Shown here in pieces: positions 18,674 through 26,933 of a stretch of 64,000 nt of DNA; position 1 is the first letter of the stretch; each line of letters begins with the position of its first letter. The stretch spans positions 1 to 64,000 of the forward strand of contig DASVVT010000027.1 of assembly GCA_036386415.1 (NCBI GenBank), given 5' to 3'. Position numbers and translations under genes: made by a program. The notes under the pieces were generated by a model. It worked only from the letters and a program-made list of their open reading frames with translations. It made no database searches and was not told the DNA's origin. The DNA is from DASVVT01 sp036386415 (GTDB taxonomy: Bacteria > Acidobacteriota > Blastocatellia > Pyrinomonadales > Pyrinomonadaceae).

Positions 18674-18695
18674 GTAGCCGATTGAAGCGCGAGGT

Positions 18696-18715
18696 GACGC
18701 TCTCGAAAGAGCGTC
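18696..18715 (-). terminator. small stem-loop at the 3' end of the exported-protein gene
   Basis: An 8-bp perfect stem (GACGCTCT/AGAGCGTC) with a CGAA tetraloop starts 5 bp beyond the stop codon of the minus-strand gene ending at 18721. No T-run. Confidence 0.4.
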
Positions 18716-18720
18716 TGCTC

Positions 18721-19083
18721 CTACCGGCGATTGCGTGCGACCTCTATACTGTCAGATCGCAGTGAGATATTTTTAGCGAACTTCACGGGGTTCTTCGCGT
18801 CCAGCTCAATCGTGATCACATCACCTTCGCGTAAATCTTTCAAAGAGACCTCATCTCCGTCCATTGTGACTTTCGTATCGGCGCGATCAATCGCTATCAC
18901 ATGCTCGACGCCCGTGCTCGCGATGACGGAAATCCGCGCGTCCGTGACTTCAACCACCCTGGCATCAACAAGACGTAAGTCTGTATCTTCGCCACCGTCA
19001 CCGCCGGTCGCAGCCTGAACGGCTACGGAAAAGAAGCTGAGCAGCAGGGCTGCGAAAATTACTGCGAGGTGTCTTTGTCTCAT
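18721..19083 (-). CDS. small exported protein of unknown function
   Basis: The protein is 120 aa. A signal peptide covers residues 1-24 (VIFAALLLSFFSVAVQA). The mature 95 residues form an all-beta pattern (VDARVVEVTDARISV, DEVSLKDLREGDVITIEL) like a small OB- or SH3-type barrel such as DUF5666-like periplasmic domains. No catalytic motif. It stands between two non-coding repeat regions and is probably monocistronic. Confidence 0.65.
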   Translation of the reverse strand: MRQRHLAVIFAALLLSFFSVAVQAATGGDGGEDTDLRLVDARVVEVTDARISVIASTGVEHVIAIDRADTKVTMDGDEVSLKDLREGDVITIELDAKNPVKFAKNISLRSDSIEVARNRR

Positions 19084-19310
19084 CGTTTGCTCCCGCTTGT
19101 TCCGAAATTACTGGAGACTACACTTTGTCCCGCGTATTTCTTGAGCAACCGATATGCCGTAAGACTTGCCGCAAGCTGATTAGCGATAAATGCCTGTAAG
19201 TTATAGAGAAAACAGGAGAGTCGATTGTTGCAAAATCGTTGTAGCGAACGGTTGTGAACACTAACGGTTCAGAGCTTTCGTACAATGTTTGGACGTATTG
19301 TATTAATGAA
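19084..19310. other. intergenic, probable promoter region
   Basis: About 230 bp upstream of the small exported protein (minus), AT-rich, followed by the first heptamer hairpin element. No gene seen. Confidence 0.4.
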
Positions 19311-19454
19311 AGACAGTAGACAGTAGCCAGCAGACAGTAGAAAGCAGAGCGAGATGCTCTGCTTTCTACTATGAGACTAGAGGATCGGTGTCAGCCGCCT
19401 CAACTGCTTTTCTGTTCTACTGGCTACTGACTACTGGCTACTGGCTACTGTCTA
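19311..19454. repeat. heptamer inverted-repeat element 1 (CAGTAGA/CAGTAGC type)
   Basis: The left arm has tandem 7-bp CAGTAGN units; the right arm (about 19419-19454) holds the complement, CTACTGN units. The middle has its own small hairpin (AAAGCAGAGC/GCTCTGCTTT). The stop codon of dnaJ (TAG, 19452-19454) is the last unit of the right arm. Confidence 0.85.
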
Positions 19455-20591
19455 CCCAAAAATGTCTCGCACCTTATCCATCAGACCTTTGTCTTCAAGG
19501 TCGCTCGATTCGATGTCGGCCAGTTGTTCGAGCAGGCGTCGCTGCTCACGCGTCAGCGTCGTCGGCGTAACGACCGTAACGGAGACGAACATGTCGCCGC
19601 GCCCGCGTCCTCCGAGCACTGGGACGCCGTGATTCTTCAGGCGAAAGACGGTTCCGGTCTGCGTCCCGGCGGGGATTTTCAAGTTCTGCTGGCCGTCCAG
19701 AGTGGGGACGCTGACCTCCGCGCCGAGAGCCGCCTGGGCGAACGTGATCGGCACGGATGAATAGAGATTACTTCCCTGTCGCTCGAACTGTTCATGCTCC
19801 TTCACGTGTATGACGACGTAGAGGTCGCCCGTCGGGCCGCCCTGTGTGCCCGCTTCGCCTTCGCCCGCGATACGCAGGCGCGAGCCGGTCTCGACGCCCG
19901 CCGGAATCTTGATCTCCATCATCTTCTCGCGTTCGACGCGACCCGCGCCCTTGCAGTTCTCGCAGGGCGTTTTGATGATCCGCCCCGTTCCTCTGCAAGT
20001 ACCGCACGTGCGCGCCACAGAGAAGAACCCTTGCTGGTAACGCACCTGCCCCGCGCCGCTACAGGTCGCGCAGGTTTCGGGCTGCGTCCCCTCGGCTGCG
20101 CCTGAGCCCTGACACTTCTCGCAGGTCTCAAGGCGCGGGATGCGTAATTGCGCGGCCATTCCTGAAGCGGCCTCTTCCAGAGATATTTCCAGGTCGTAGC
20201 GCAGGTCTGCTCCGCGCTGCGCCGCCGTGCGTCGCGCCCCTCCAGCGCCGCCTGAGCCGCGCCCGCCGCCCGCACCAAATACGTCGCCGAAGCCGAACAG
20301 GTCGCCCAGGATGTCTTCGATGCCGCCGAAGCCGGGCGCGCCCCACGTCGCCCCCGCGCCGCTCGACACGCCCGAATGGCCGAAACGGTCGTAACGCCTG
20401 CGCTGATCCGGGTCGGAGAGAACCTGATAAGCTTCGGCTGCCTCCTTGAACTTCTCCTCAGCTTCCGCGTCGCCAGGATTCTTATCTGGATGATACTTGA
20501 CGGCCAGCCGCCGGTAGGCGCTTTTGATCTCCTGATCGCTGGCCGTCCGCGTGACGTTCAGCACCTCGTAATAATCGCGTTTACTGCTCAT
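19452..20591 (-). CDS. dnaJ: chaperone protein DnaJ
   Basis: The protein is 379 aa, the normal length. The J domain at 1-70 has the HPD triplet in KYHPDKNPG. A Gly-rich linker covers about 80-125. Four CxxCxGxG zinc repeats follow (CEKCQGSG, CATCSGAG, CGTCRGTG, CENCKGAG) at about 155-220, then the two client-binding beta domains. It stimulates DnaK ATPase and delivers substrates. It is last in hrcA-grpE-dnaK-dnaJ, separated from dnaK by a heptamer hairpin element, which may lower its expression (inference). Its TAG stop falls in the next element. Confidence 0.97.
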   Translation of the reverse strand: MSSKRDYYEVLNVTRTASDQEIKSAYRRLAVKYHPDKNPGDAEAEEKFKEAAEAYQVLSDPDQRRRYDRFGHSGVSSGAGATWGAPGFGGIEDILGDLFGFGDVFGAGGGRGSGGAGGARRTAAQRGADLRYDLEISLEEAASGMAAQLRIPRLETCEKCQGSGAAEGTQPETCATCSGAGQVRYQQGFFSVARTCGTCRGTGRIIKTPCENCKGAGRVEREKMMEIKIPAGVETGSRLRIAGEGEAGTQGGPTGDLYVVIHVKEHEQFERQGSNLYSSVPITFAQAALGAEVSVPTLDGQQNLKIPAGTQTGTVFRLKNHGVPVLGGRGRGDMFVSVTVVTPTTLTREQRRLLEQLADIESSDLEDKGLMDKVRDIFG

Positions 20592-20597
20592 AATTAA

Positions 20598-20687
20598 AGT
20601 AGACAGTAGACAGTAGTCAGTAGTCAGTAGAAAAGAAAAACAGTTCCCTTTCTTTCTACTGACTACTGTCTACTGTCTACTGACTAC
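20598..20687. repeat. heptamer inverted-repeat element 2 (CAGTAGA/CAGTAGT)
   Basis: Five or so tandem 7-bp units on the left (20598-20630), an A/G-rich then C/T-rich loop (GAAAAGAAAAA ... CTTTCTTT), and the complementary units on the right (20657-20687). It fills the dnaK-dnaJ gap. The arms are almost perfectly complementary. Confidence 0.9.
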
Positions 20688-20691
20688 CGTT

Positions 20692-22530
20692 CTATCCTCC
20701 TCCTCCGTTCTCCTGTCCGACATCGGTGGCCGGATTCATCATCGCGTATGTGAGTTGTGTGGCGAGATGCTCGACGACTTCAATGGCGTGGCGAATCTCT
20801 TCGGGGTTATCCGCTTGCGTGGCCGCCGCACCTTCGGTCAAAGCGCGCTGCCCGTTTCGCCGCTCGTCTGCGGAGAGCATCTGGTTGAACTCCGTGAACG
20901 CACGCTGCGTGTTACGCACGAGGCCGTCGAGCTTGTTCCTGAGTGCGATCACCTCTTTAATGCGGCGGTCGGCATCGATGGAAGCCTCGGCCTCCATAAT
21001 CAGGCGGTTAATCTCGTCCGGCGAGAGCCCCGAGGTGGGAGTGATACGCATCTGCTGCTCGCGCCCTGTGGTCTTGTCCTGCGCCGACACGGAGACGATG
21101 CCGTTGGCGTCAACCTCGAAAGAGACTTCGATCTGCGGCACACCGCGCGGGCTCGGCGGAATGCCGACCAGCTCGAATTTCCCCAGCGAGCGATTGCCCT
21201 GCGCCACCTCTCGCTCGCCCTGAAGAACGTGTATCTCGACAGAGGATTGGTTATCGACGACCGTCGTAAAGGTCAGGCTGTTACGCAGAGGAATCGTCGA
21301 GTTGCGCTCGATGATCTTCGTAAAGAGTCCGCCGCGCGTCTCAAGGCCGAGGCTTAAGGGCAGCACGTCGAGCAGCACTATATCTTTCACGTCGCCCGTC
21401 AGCACGCCGCCCTGTATGGCCGCGCCCATCGCGACGACTTCGTCAGGATTGATCTCGGCGGAAGCCTCTTTGCCGAAAATCTCTTTCACCGTGCGCGTGA
21501 TGATGGGCGAGCGCGTCTGGCCGCCGACGAGAATCACCTTGTCTATGTCGGCGGGTTGAAGCTTCGCGTCCCAGAGAGCCTTCTGGCAGGGTTCTATGGT
21601 CTGCTCGACCAGATCACCGATCAGTGATTCAAACTGGTCGCGCGTCAGCGTCTTGTTGAAATGCTTAGGCCCGGAGGCATCTGCGGCGATGAAGGGGAGG
21701 TTGATGGTCGTCTCCGTGACGGAGGACAACTCGCACTTGGCACGCTCCGCCGCCTCTTTCAAGCGTTGCAAGGCGAGGCGATCCTGACGCAGGTCGATGC
21801 CGGTCTCCTCGTTAAACTGGTCGGCCATCCAGTTGATAATCCGATCATCGAAATCTTCGCCGCCGAGGAAGGTGTTGCCGGAAGTCGAAAGGACTTCAAA
21901 GACGCCTTCGTTCATTTCCAGAATCGAGATATCGAAGGTTCCGCCGCCCAGATCATACACGGCGATGCGCTCGGCATCTGAGCGCCCGAGACCGTAAGCG
22001 AGCGCGGCAGCCGTCGGCTCATTGATGATGCGCTCGACCTTGAGCCCGGCGATCTTGCTCGCGTCCTTGGTCGCCTGCCGCTGCGTGTCGTCGAAGTAGG
22101 CCGGGACGGTGACGATGGCTTCGGTGACAGCTTCGCCGAGAAAATCTTCCGCCGCCGCCTTCAATCTTTGCAGGACGATGCCGGAGATTTCCGGCGGGCT
22201 GTAGGTACGCCCCTGCACGCGTATACGCGCGTCGCCGTTCTGCGAATCGACGATCTCGAAGGGCGAGGTGTCGCGCATGCGCTGCGCTTCAGTCGAGCTA
22301 TACTTGCGACCGATCAGGCGCTTGACGGCGTAGATGGTGTTGGCCGCGTTGGTCACGGCCTGCCGCTTGGCGATCTGCCCGACGAGGCGCTCGCCTTTGT
22401 CCGTAAAGCCGACGACCGTCGGCGTGGTGCGCCCGCCCTCTTTGTTGGGCACGATCTGCACCGCTCCGCCTTCTAGAACGGCGACGCAGCAGTTCGTGGT
22501 TCCCAGATCGATTCCGATGACTTTACCCAT
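20692..22530 (-). CDS. dnaK: chaperone protein DnaK (Hsp70)
   Basis: The protein is 612 aa from the ATG at 22530, chosen because the family starts MGKVIGIDLGTTN; an ATG three codons earlier is also open. Visible motifs: phosphate-1 GIDLGTTNC, phosphate-2 VYDLGGGTFDIS, connect-2 and adenosine motif VGGQTRSP, then the substrate-binding domain (DVLPLSLGLET) and the alpha-helical lid. The C-terminus ends in a short Gly run, lacking the EEVD-like tail of some homologues. ATP-driven cytosolic chaperone. Second last gene of hrcA-grpE-dnaK-dnaJ, with heptamer elements on both sides. Confidence 0.97.
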   Translation of the reverse strand: MGKVIGIDLGTTNCCVAVLEGGAVQIVPNKEGGRTTPTVVGFTDKGERLVGQIAKRQAVTNAANTIYAVKRLIGRKYSSTEAQRMRDTSPFEIVDSQNGDARIRVQGRTYSPPEISGIVLQRLKAAAEDFLGEAVTEAIVTVPAYFDDTQRQATKDASKIAGLKVERIINEPTAAALAYGLGRSDAERIAVYDLGGGTFDISILEMNEGVFEVLSTSGNTFLGGEDFDDRIINWMADQFNEETGIDLRQDRLALQRLKEAAERAKCELSSVTETTINLPFIAADASGPKHFNKTLTRDQFESLIGDLVEQTIEPCQKALWDAKLQPADIDKVILVGGQTRSPIITRTVKEIFGKEASAEINPDEVVAMGAAIQGGVLTGDVKDIVLLDVLPLSLGLETRGGLFTKIIERNSTIPLRNSLTFTTVVDNQSSVEIHVLQGEREVAQGNRSLGKFELVGIPPSPRGVPQIEVSFEVDANGIVSVSAQDKTTGREQQMRITPTSGLSPDEINRLIMEAEASIDADRRIKEVIALRNKLDGLVRNTQRAFTEFNQMLSADERRNGQRALTEGAAATQADNPEEIRHAIEVVEHLATQLTYAMMNPATDVGQENGGGG

Positions 22531-22542
22531 AAGACTCAAAAG

Positions 22543-22683
22543 AAGTAGCCAGGAGACAGTAGTCAGTAGTCAGTAGAAAAGAAAATCCTTTGACGCCGTT
22601 GATGCTCATTCTCTTAATGGAAGTAGCCAGCAAAACGTTTTACCTCTTTCTACTGACTACTGACTGCTGACTACTGTCTACTA
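22543..22683. repeat. heptamer inverted-repeat element 3 (CAGTAGT)
   Basis: Left arm 22543-22576 of AGTAGCC/CAGTAGT units, a loop of about 70 nt with a stray AGTAGCC unit, and right arm 22648-22683. It fills the gap between grpE and dnaK; the stop codon of grpE lies in the right arm. Confidence 0.85.
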
Positions 22684-23628
22684 TCTTGTTGCTACTTTGA
22701 CCATTGCGGGGCGTAAGAGCTTTTCGCCGAGGCGATAGCCACGCACAATCTCCTGGATCACAGTATCCGGTTCATAATCATCCGTCCGCTCCGTCGCCAC
22801 CGCCTCATGGATATGCGGATCGAAGGGCTGACCGACAGCAGCCACAGGCTGCACGCCCAGATTTTCCAGCACGCCGTTCAGTTGCCTTGCGATCAGCTCG
22901 ACGCCGCTCAGAAAGTGGCGAAACTCTTCGCTTTCGCCCGCTTGCAGCGAAGCCTCTGCATCGAGCGCGCGCCGCAAATTATCCAGCACCGGCAACAGTT
23001 GGCTGACCACTTCGCTGACGACTCGATTGTACGTCTCGCCGCGCTCGCGATCCATGCGCTTGCGATAGTTATCAAAATCGGCCTGTCGGCGCGCCACTCT
23101 ATCGAGCAGCTCGTCGCGCTCGCCCTCAACTCTTTTCAGCTCGGCGCGGGTCGCAATCAACTCGGCGAGCATAGGCCCCGACGCCTGTGTCCCCCCTTGC
23201 GATGATGTGCCCGTCGCGTCTGCCCTCTCACCGGAACTCGCGGAAGCCTCGTAACCGGCTGAAGCTTCGTCTCTGTCTTCGCGCTTTTCCGGCACCTCTT
23301 CTGTTGGGGGGCCACCTGCCGTATCAGATTCGTCTGCCCGTCCCTTTTCCTCTTCCGCGCCACGATCTATGCGGCGCTGCATCTCCGTCGCATCCTCGTA
23401 GGCGGATGCGCGACCCAAATCTTCAGGCGAGAGGGGTTTTTGATCTACTTCCGCGTCCGCCGCGTCATCTTCGCCCTCTGCGTCCAACTGCGCGCGATTG
23501 CTGTCTTCGTCCATAAAACGCACCGGGATGCGATTCGCTTTTCTTCCTCTTCTGTCCGCCATCATCTCTTGTTCTATCCCTCTTTGAAGGTGCGTGTAAA
23601 GGCTACTCTGACCACTCTGCATTGTCAT
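22681..23628 (-). CDS. grpE: nucleotide exchange factor GrpE with long acidic N-terminal extension
   Basis: The protein is 315 aa against about 180-200 usual. Residues about 155-315 are standard GrpE: a long coiled coil (LIATRAELKRVEGERDELLDRVARRQADFDNYRKR) and the beta domain with FDPHIHEAV and GYRLGEKLLRPAMVKVA. The first 150 residues are Glu/Asp/Ala/Ser-rich and probably disordered. GrpE drives ADP release from DnaK. The start is only 3 bp after the hrcA stop, so translation is likely coupled. An internal Met (residue 23) could shorten the extension but not remove it. Confidence 0.93.
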   Translation of the reverse strand: MTMQSGQSSLYTHLQRGIEQEMMADRRGRKANRIPVRFMDEDSNRAQLDAEGEDDAADAEVDQKPLSPEDLGRASAYEDATEMQRRIDRGAEEEKGRADESDTAGGPPTEEVPEKREDRDEASAGYEASASSGERADATGTSSQGGTQASGPMLAELIATRAELKRVEGERDELLDRVARRQADFDNYRKRMDRERGETYNRVVSEVVSQLLPVLDNLRRALDAEASLQAGESEEFRHFLSGVELIARQLNGVLENLGVQPVAAVGQPFDPHIHEAVATERTDDYEPDTVIQEIVRGYRLGEKLLRPAMVKVATR

Positions 23629-23631
23629 CTC

Positions 23632-24753
23632 TCAGGAGCGAGCCTGCTCCTCTCGCAGCATACGCTCGACGAGCCGCGCCACATAGTTTACTACACTCAT
23701 CATGCGCGCATATTCAATTCGCATCGGGCCGACTACGCCGAGCGTCCCCATCGCCTCGCTCGTGCCGATGCGGTAAGGCGCAGTAATCAACGCGCAGTTC
23801 TGCATCCAGGGCACGGCGTGCTCGCGTCCGATGATGACCTGCACGTCGCCCGCATATGCGCGGTCGCGCGTGACACATTCGTTTAAGATTTTGACGAGAC
23901 GCGATTTCTCCTCGAACGTGCGGAACAGTTCGCGCATCCTTTCAATGTCGGCGAAATCAGGCTTCGTCAAAATGTTGGACGCGCCGTCAACGTAGACCCC
24001 GGCGCTTCTATCCTCTTCACCTTCCAGGCTTCGCTCGCACAGCAGGATCGCATTCCTCAGCAGCTTGTCATAAAGTGCCTTCTCCTCGCGCATCAATTCA
24101 AGGATTTCCGTGCGTATGCTGAGCAGGCTCTTGCCGCTGAATTGTATGTTCAGGTAACGCGCCGTCCTCTCCAGCTCATCCTGGCTCAAATTCTCGTCGA
24201 TGCGGATGATCTTGTTATGGACGATGTTGGCGGCGGAAACCAGGATCACCAGAATGCGGTTGTCCGCCAGGTGCATAAACTCTATATGCTGCAAAATATT
24301 GTCGGCCAGAGAGGGTGACACGACGATGCCGACGTTCTCGGAAAGCGAAGAGAGCAGATGCGAGGTCTTTTCCATCAAGCGGTCGGGAGCGCCGCCCGTC
24401 TCGCTCTCTGAAACTCCCAGCAGCGAGTTGATGGCCGCCAGATCGGCGTTCGACAAAGGGGCGTCGCCCAGCATGTGATCGACGTAAAAGCGATAGCCCT
24501 TGTCTGTCGGCACGCGCCCGGCAGAGGTGTGCGGCTGTTCGACCAGTCCGGCCCCTTCCAGTTCCCCCATCACATTGCGGATCGTGGCCGCGCTCCACCC
24601 GGAGGCGCGCGCGAATCGATCCGAAAGGGTCTTTGACCCGACCGGCTCGCCCGTCACCAGATGCTCCTTGATGATCGCAGACAATACGGCTTGAGCCCGC
24701 GAATCGGGGATCTGTGTGTCCGAGTTTTGAACAGTTGAGTTGCGAGCGGTCAT
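23632..24753 (-). CDS. hrcA: heat-inducible transcription repressor HrcA
   Basis: The protein is 373 aa from the ATG at 24753; an in-frame ATG 18 codons upstream is less likely because the family's winged helix begins about 20 residues in (AVLSAIIKEHLVTGEPVGSKTL). The recognition part SGWSAATIRNVMGELEGAGLVEQPHTSAGRVPTDKGYRFYV is conserved, followed by the GAF-like inducer domain. HrcA represses chaperone operons through the CIRCE inverted repeat. I find no canonical CIRCE (TTAGCACTC/GAGTGCTAA) upstream here, so the operator may be divergent or the promoter elsewhere. Confidence 0.95.
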   Translation of the reverse strand: MTARNSTVQNSDTQIPDSRAQAVLSAIIKEHLVTGEPVGSKTLSDRFARASGWSAATIRNVMGELEGAGLVEQPHTSAGRVPTDKGYRFYVDHMLGDAPLSNADLAAINSLLGVSESETGGAPDRLMEKTSHLLSSLSENVGIVVSPSLADNILQHIEFMHLADNRILVILVSAANIVHNKIIRIDENLSQDELERTARYLNIQFSGKSLLSIRTEILELMREEKALYDKLLRNAILLCERSLEGEEDRSAGVYVDGASNILTKPDFADIERMRELFRTFEEKSRLVKILNECVTRDRAYAGDVQVIIGREHAVPWMQNCALITAPYRIGTSEAMGTLGVVGPMRIEYARMMSVVNYVARLVERMLREEQARS

Positions 24754-25368
24754 CGGGCTTTGGATGTAGCGCGTAAAGATTCTTCTATCACGCGGGGGCA
24801 AGCACACCGCTTGTTACAAGAAATTCAATATCACTCGTGGCATTGGCATGTCAATAATTCCTGATAGTGTGCGAATGAATTAAGCATCAGCGGAAGCCTC
24901 AAGCTGCCTCGCGCCGACTCCCGCTCAGAGAGTATAACGGATTAGGGAATGAGCCCGCAAACAACCTTCGCACGGACGAGGCCATAATGATCCCCCGCTA
25001 GTTTATCTGTTTAATTTGCTCATCCTCCTATATTTAGCTTGCCAGGCTCGACCACCGATCCGATTATCTAGCTTAAATGGCTGTAAAGATTAGGGTTTAC
25101 AATGTGTACTAAAACCTTCCTCTGGCAATCAGGCGCGCGCCTGACTGTGCATTTTGTGATGTGTCAACGGCTTAGCAGCCGGTCTGAAAAGACTATTTGA
25201 CGCCTCTCGCGCTGCGCCCGTAATATCAGTTTCGAAAAGAGCGCTCTCTCTGGATCGGGCTCGAATCTTAAAACAGGTCTTGGGCCAGAGGCCGTCCAAG
25301 ACGCAGGCTGTAAGCAATCATCTTACCTGTGGGCGTGGACCGACAGTTTGCCGTCAGGGCTCTCGCTT
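24754..25368. other. divergent intergenic region between hrcA and a SprT-like gene
   Basis: About 600 bp holding the promoters of the chaperone operon (minus) and the metallopeptidase gene (plus). AT-rich near 24830-25110. A 61-aa minus-strand frame (25129-25317) lacks family features. No CIRCE element found. Confidence 0.5.
25129..25144. promoter_or_regulatory. 16-bp perfect palindrome, possible operator
   Basis: TCAGGCGCGCGCCTGA is perfectly self-complementary and lies 225 bp upstream of the SprT-like gene in an otherwise AT-rich spacer. A dimeric repressor site is possible; no regulator can be named. Confidence 0.25.
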
Positions 25369-26094
25369 ATGTCACAGTCGCAAAACCATCTCAACACAGT
25401 TTTCTCGGACGTTTTTCGCCAGCTTGAGCGCCAGCGCCCGACGCCTGAAATAGAGGTTAAATTCTACCCTTACGCCGGACTGCACCATACCATTCGCCTG
25501 CGCTCTGGTCGTGTCTACGTGCGCATTTCAGACATCTTTAAAGACGCCCCGCCCAACATCACGCGCGCGCTCGCCTTCATTCTTATCGCCAAGCTACTGG
25601 GTCGACCCGCACCGGACGTGCATCAGCGAGTCTACAGAGCGTACGCCTATTCGCCGCAAGTCCTGCGAGCTTCAGACATCGCGCGCCGAAGGCGCGGGCG
25701 CAAAATCATCTCTTCGGCTCGTGGCCGCGTCTACGATCTCGACAAGATGTTCCAGCGTCTGAACCGCCGCTATTTCGACGGGCGATTGGAGAAGCCCACG
25801 CTCACATGGTCGCAGCGTCGTACGCGCCGCATCCTGGGTCACCACGATGCCGCGCACGCGACCATCGTCGTCAGCCGTACGCTTGATGCGCACGACGTTC
25901 CGGAGTGGTTCGTCGAGTATGTTCTCTATCACGAGATGCTGCATATCAAGCATCGCGCGCGATTGATTAAGGGTCGTCTCTATCGCCATACGAATGCGTT
26001 TCGCGCCGAAGAGCAACGTTTCCCCTATTATGAAGCGGCGCAGGATTGGCTCAACCATCTGGCCGAACTGCGGCGCGTGCCGCGAGCAGCCTGA
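25369..26094 (+). CDS. SprT-like zinc metallopeptidase
   Basis: The protein is 241 aa from the ATG at 25369, preceded by AGGG. The C-terminal half (about 125-235) fits the SprT-like family: LDKMFQRLNRRYFDGRLEKP, a beta strand with W, then the zinc motif HEMLHIKH (HExxH) and a later His in YRHTNAF as the third ligand. The N-terminal 120 residues are basic and less familiar. SprT-type proteins are DNA-linked or general zinc proteases; its substrate is unknown. It is monocistronic, followed by a strong terminator. Confidence 0.8.
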   Translation: MSQSQNHLNTVFSDVFRQLERQRPTPEIEVKFYPYAGLHHTIRLRSGRVYVRISDIFKDAPPNITRALAFILIAKLLGRPAPDVHQRVYRAYAYSPQVLRASDIARRRRGRKIISSARGRVYDLDKMFQRLNRRYFDGRLEKPTLTWSQRRTRRILGHHDAAHATIVVSRTLDAHDVPEWFVEYVLYHEMLHIKHRARLIKGRLYRHTNAFRAEEQRFPYYEAAQDWLNHLAELRRVPRAA

Positions 26095-26161
26095 AGCCGA
26101 AAAATTTTTGAAACTTCGGAAACGTCCAGACGTTTATTCAGTCAGGTAGGTGGGCTCCAGA

Positions 26162-26234
26162 GAGAGAGGGCGAGTCACCCGTGGGAAGCGCTAATCCCTC
26201 CAGCGCTTTCGGCTGGCGACTCGCCCGCTCTTTT
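26162..26234 (+). terminator. long hairpin terminator
   Basis: AGAGAGGGCGAGTC...GAAGCGCT pairs imperfectly with AGCGCTTTC...GACTCGCCCGCTCT and is followed by TTTTGCTTTT. It closes the SprT-like gene. Confidence 0.7.
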
Positions 26235-26333
26235 GCTTTTCAGAGTGGAGGCCAACCTGATCCTTTGTTGACACTCTTTCATGGCGCGTGTTAGCGTCCC
26301 ACATCTTTTGAAGCAAGCAGCTATCTAATCAAG

Positions 26334-26352
26334 GAGTTGGGCTGCCCAACTC
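26334..26352. promoter_or_regulatory. 19-bp perfect palindrome upstream of dodecin
   Basis: GAGTTGGGC-T-GCCCAACTC, 9 bp perfect arms around one base, 46 bp ahead of the dodecin start. The place suits a repressor or activator site in the promoter or leader; a short RNA hairpin is the alternative. Confidence 0.35.
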
Positions 26353-26398
26353 TCTGCCATAGGCTTTCAACCGGGTCAGCACTTGAAGGAGAACTCGC

Positions 26399-26689
26399 AT
26401 GGGCGAAACCGTTTTCAAAGGAACTGTCATCGTCGGCACCTCCGACCAAAGCTTCAGCCATGCCATCGAGGTAGCCATTCGACGTGCGCGCCAGACACTG
26501 CGTAATCTCTCGTGGTTCGTCGTCGAAGAGCAGCGCGGCGGGCTGCAACAGGGACGCCTCGAATATCAGGTCACGCTCCGCATCTTCTTCAAGCTGGAGG
26601 AGGAACGTTCGGCTGCGAGCGAAGTGTGGTCATCGGAAGAAAATGAGACGGACGGCGGCAAGAAGAAGAAGCGCAAGAAGCGCTCCTGA
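26399..26689 (+). CDS. dodecin family flavin-binding protein with lysine-rich tail
   Basis: The protein is 96 aa, with AAGGAG 7 bp before the ATG. Residues 1-68 match dodecin: KGTVIVGTSDQSFSHAIEVAI, RARQTLRNLSWFVVEEQRG (with the Trp that stacks on flavin) and YQVTLRIFFKLE. Dodecins form 12-mers that store riboflavin or FMN. The usual length is about 70; here 28 extra residues end in a basic run (KKKKRKKRS) after an acidic stretch, which is atypical. It is upstream of efp with a heptamer element between. Confidence 0.85.
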   Translation: MGETVFKGTVIVGTSDQSFSHAIEVAIRRARQTLRNLSWFVVEEQRGGLQQGRLEYQVTLRIFFKLEEERSAASEVWSSEENETDGGKKKKRKKRS

Positions 26690-26705
26690 AGAGAACGATA
26701 AGAAG

Positions 26706-26789
26706 AAATGCGGAATGCGGAATGAAAAGAAAGAAGATACGGCTCGCGAGTTTTTTAATTCATCATTCATCATTGCGGCATTCATCATC
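26706..26789. repeat. heptamer inverted-repeat element 4 (GCGGAAT)
   Basis: Left: GCGGAAT units followed by GAAAAGAAAGAAG; right (26758-26789): ATTCATC/ATTGCGGC units and TTCTTT just beyond. Arms are less perfect than in other elements. It lies in the dodecin-efp spacer. Confidence 0.65.
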
Positions 26790-26933
26790 TCTTCTTTGTG
26801 TGGGCTGGACAAATTATCTGGCCGCCCGCTAGACTACGTGGTTTGCTGTCAGGCCAGAGGTTCTGTTCTATACATGCACAGGCCACCTGGAGGGCGAACG
26901 AACCCTTTTTGATACGGAGATCGAGATTCATCT

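Noticed and set aside
24800..24900. CIRCE-like operator upstream of hrcA
   Set aside because: CAAGC-ACACC-GCTTG is a short palindrome but does not match TTAGCACTC/GAGTGCTAA.
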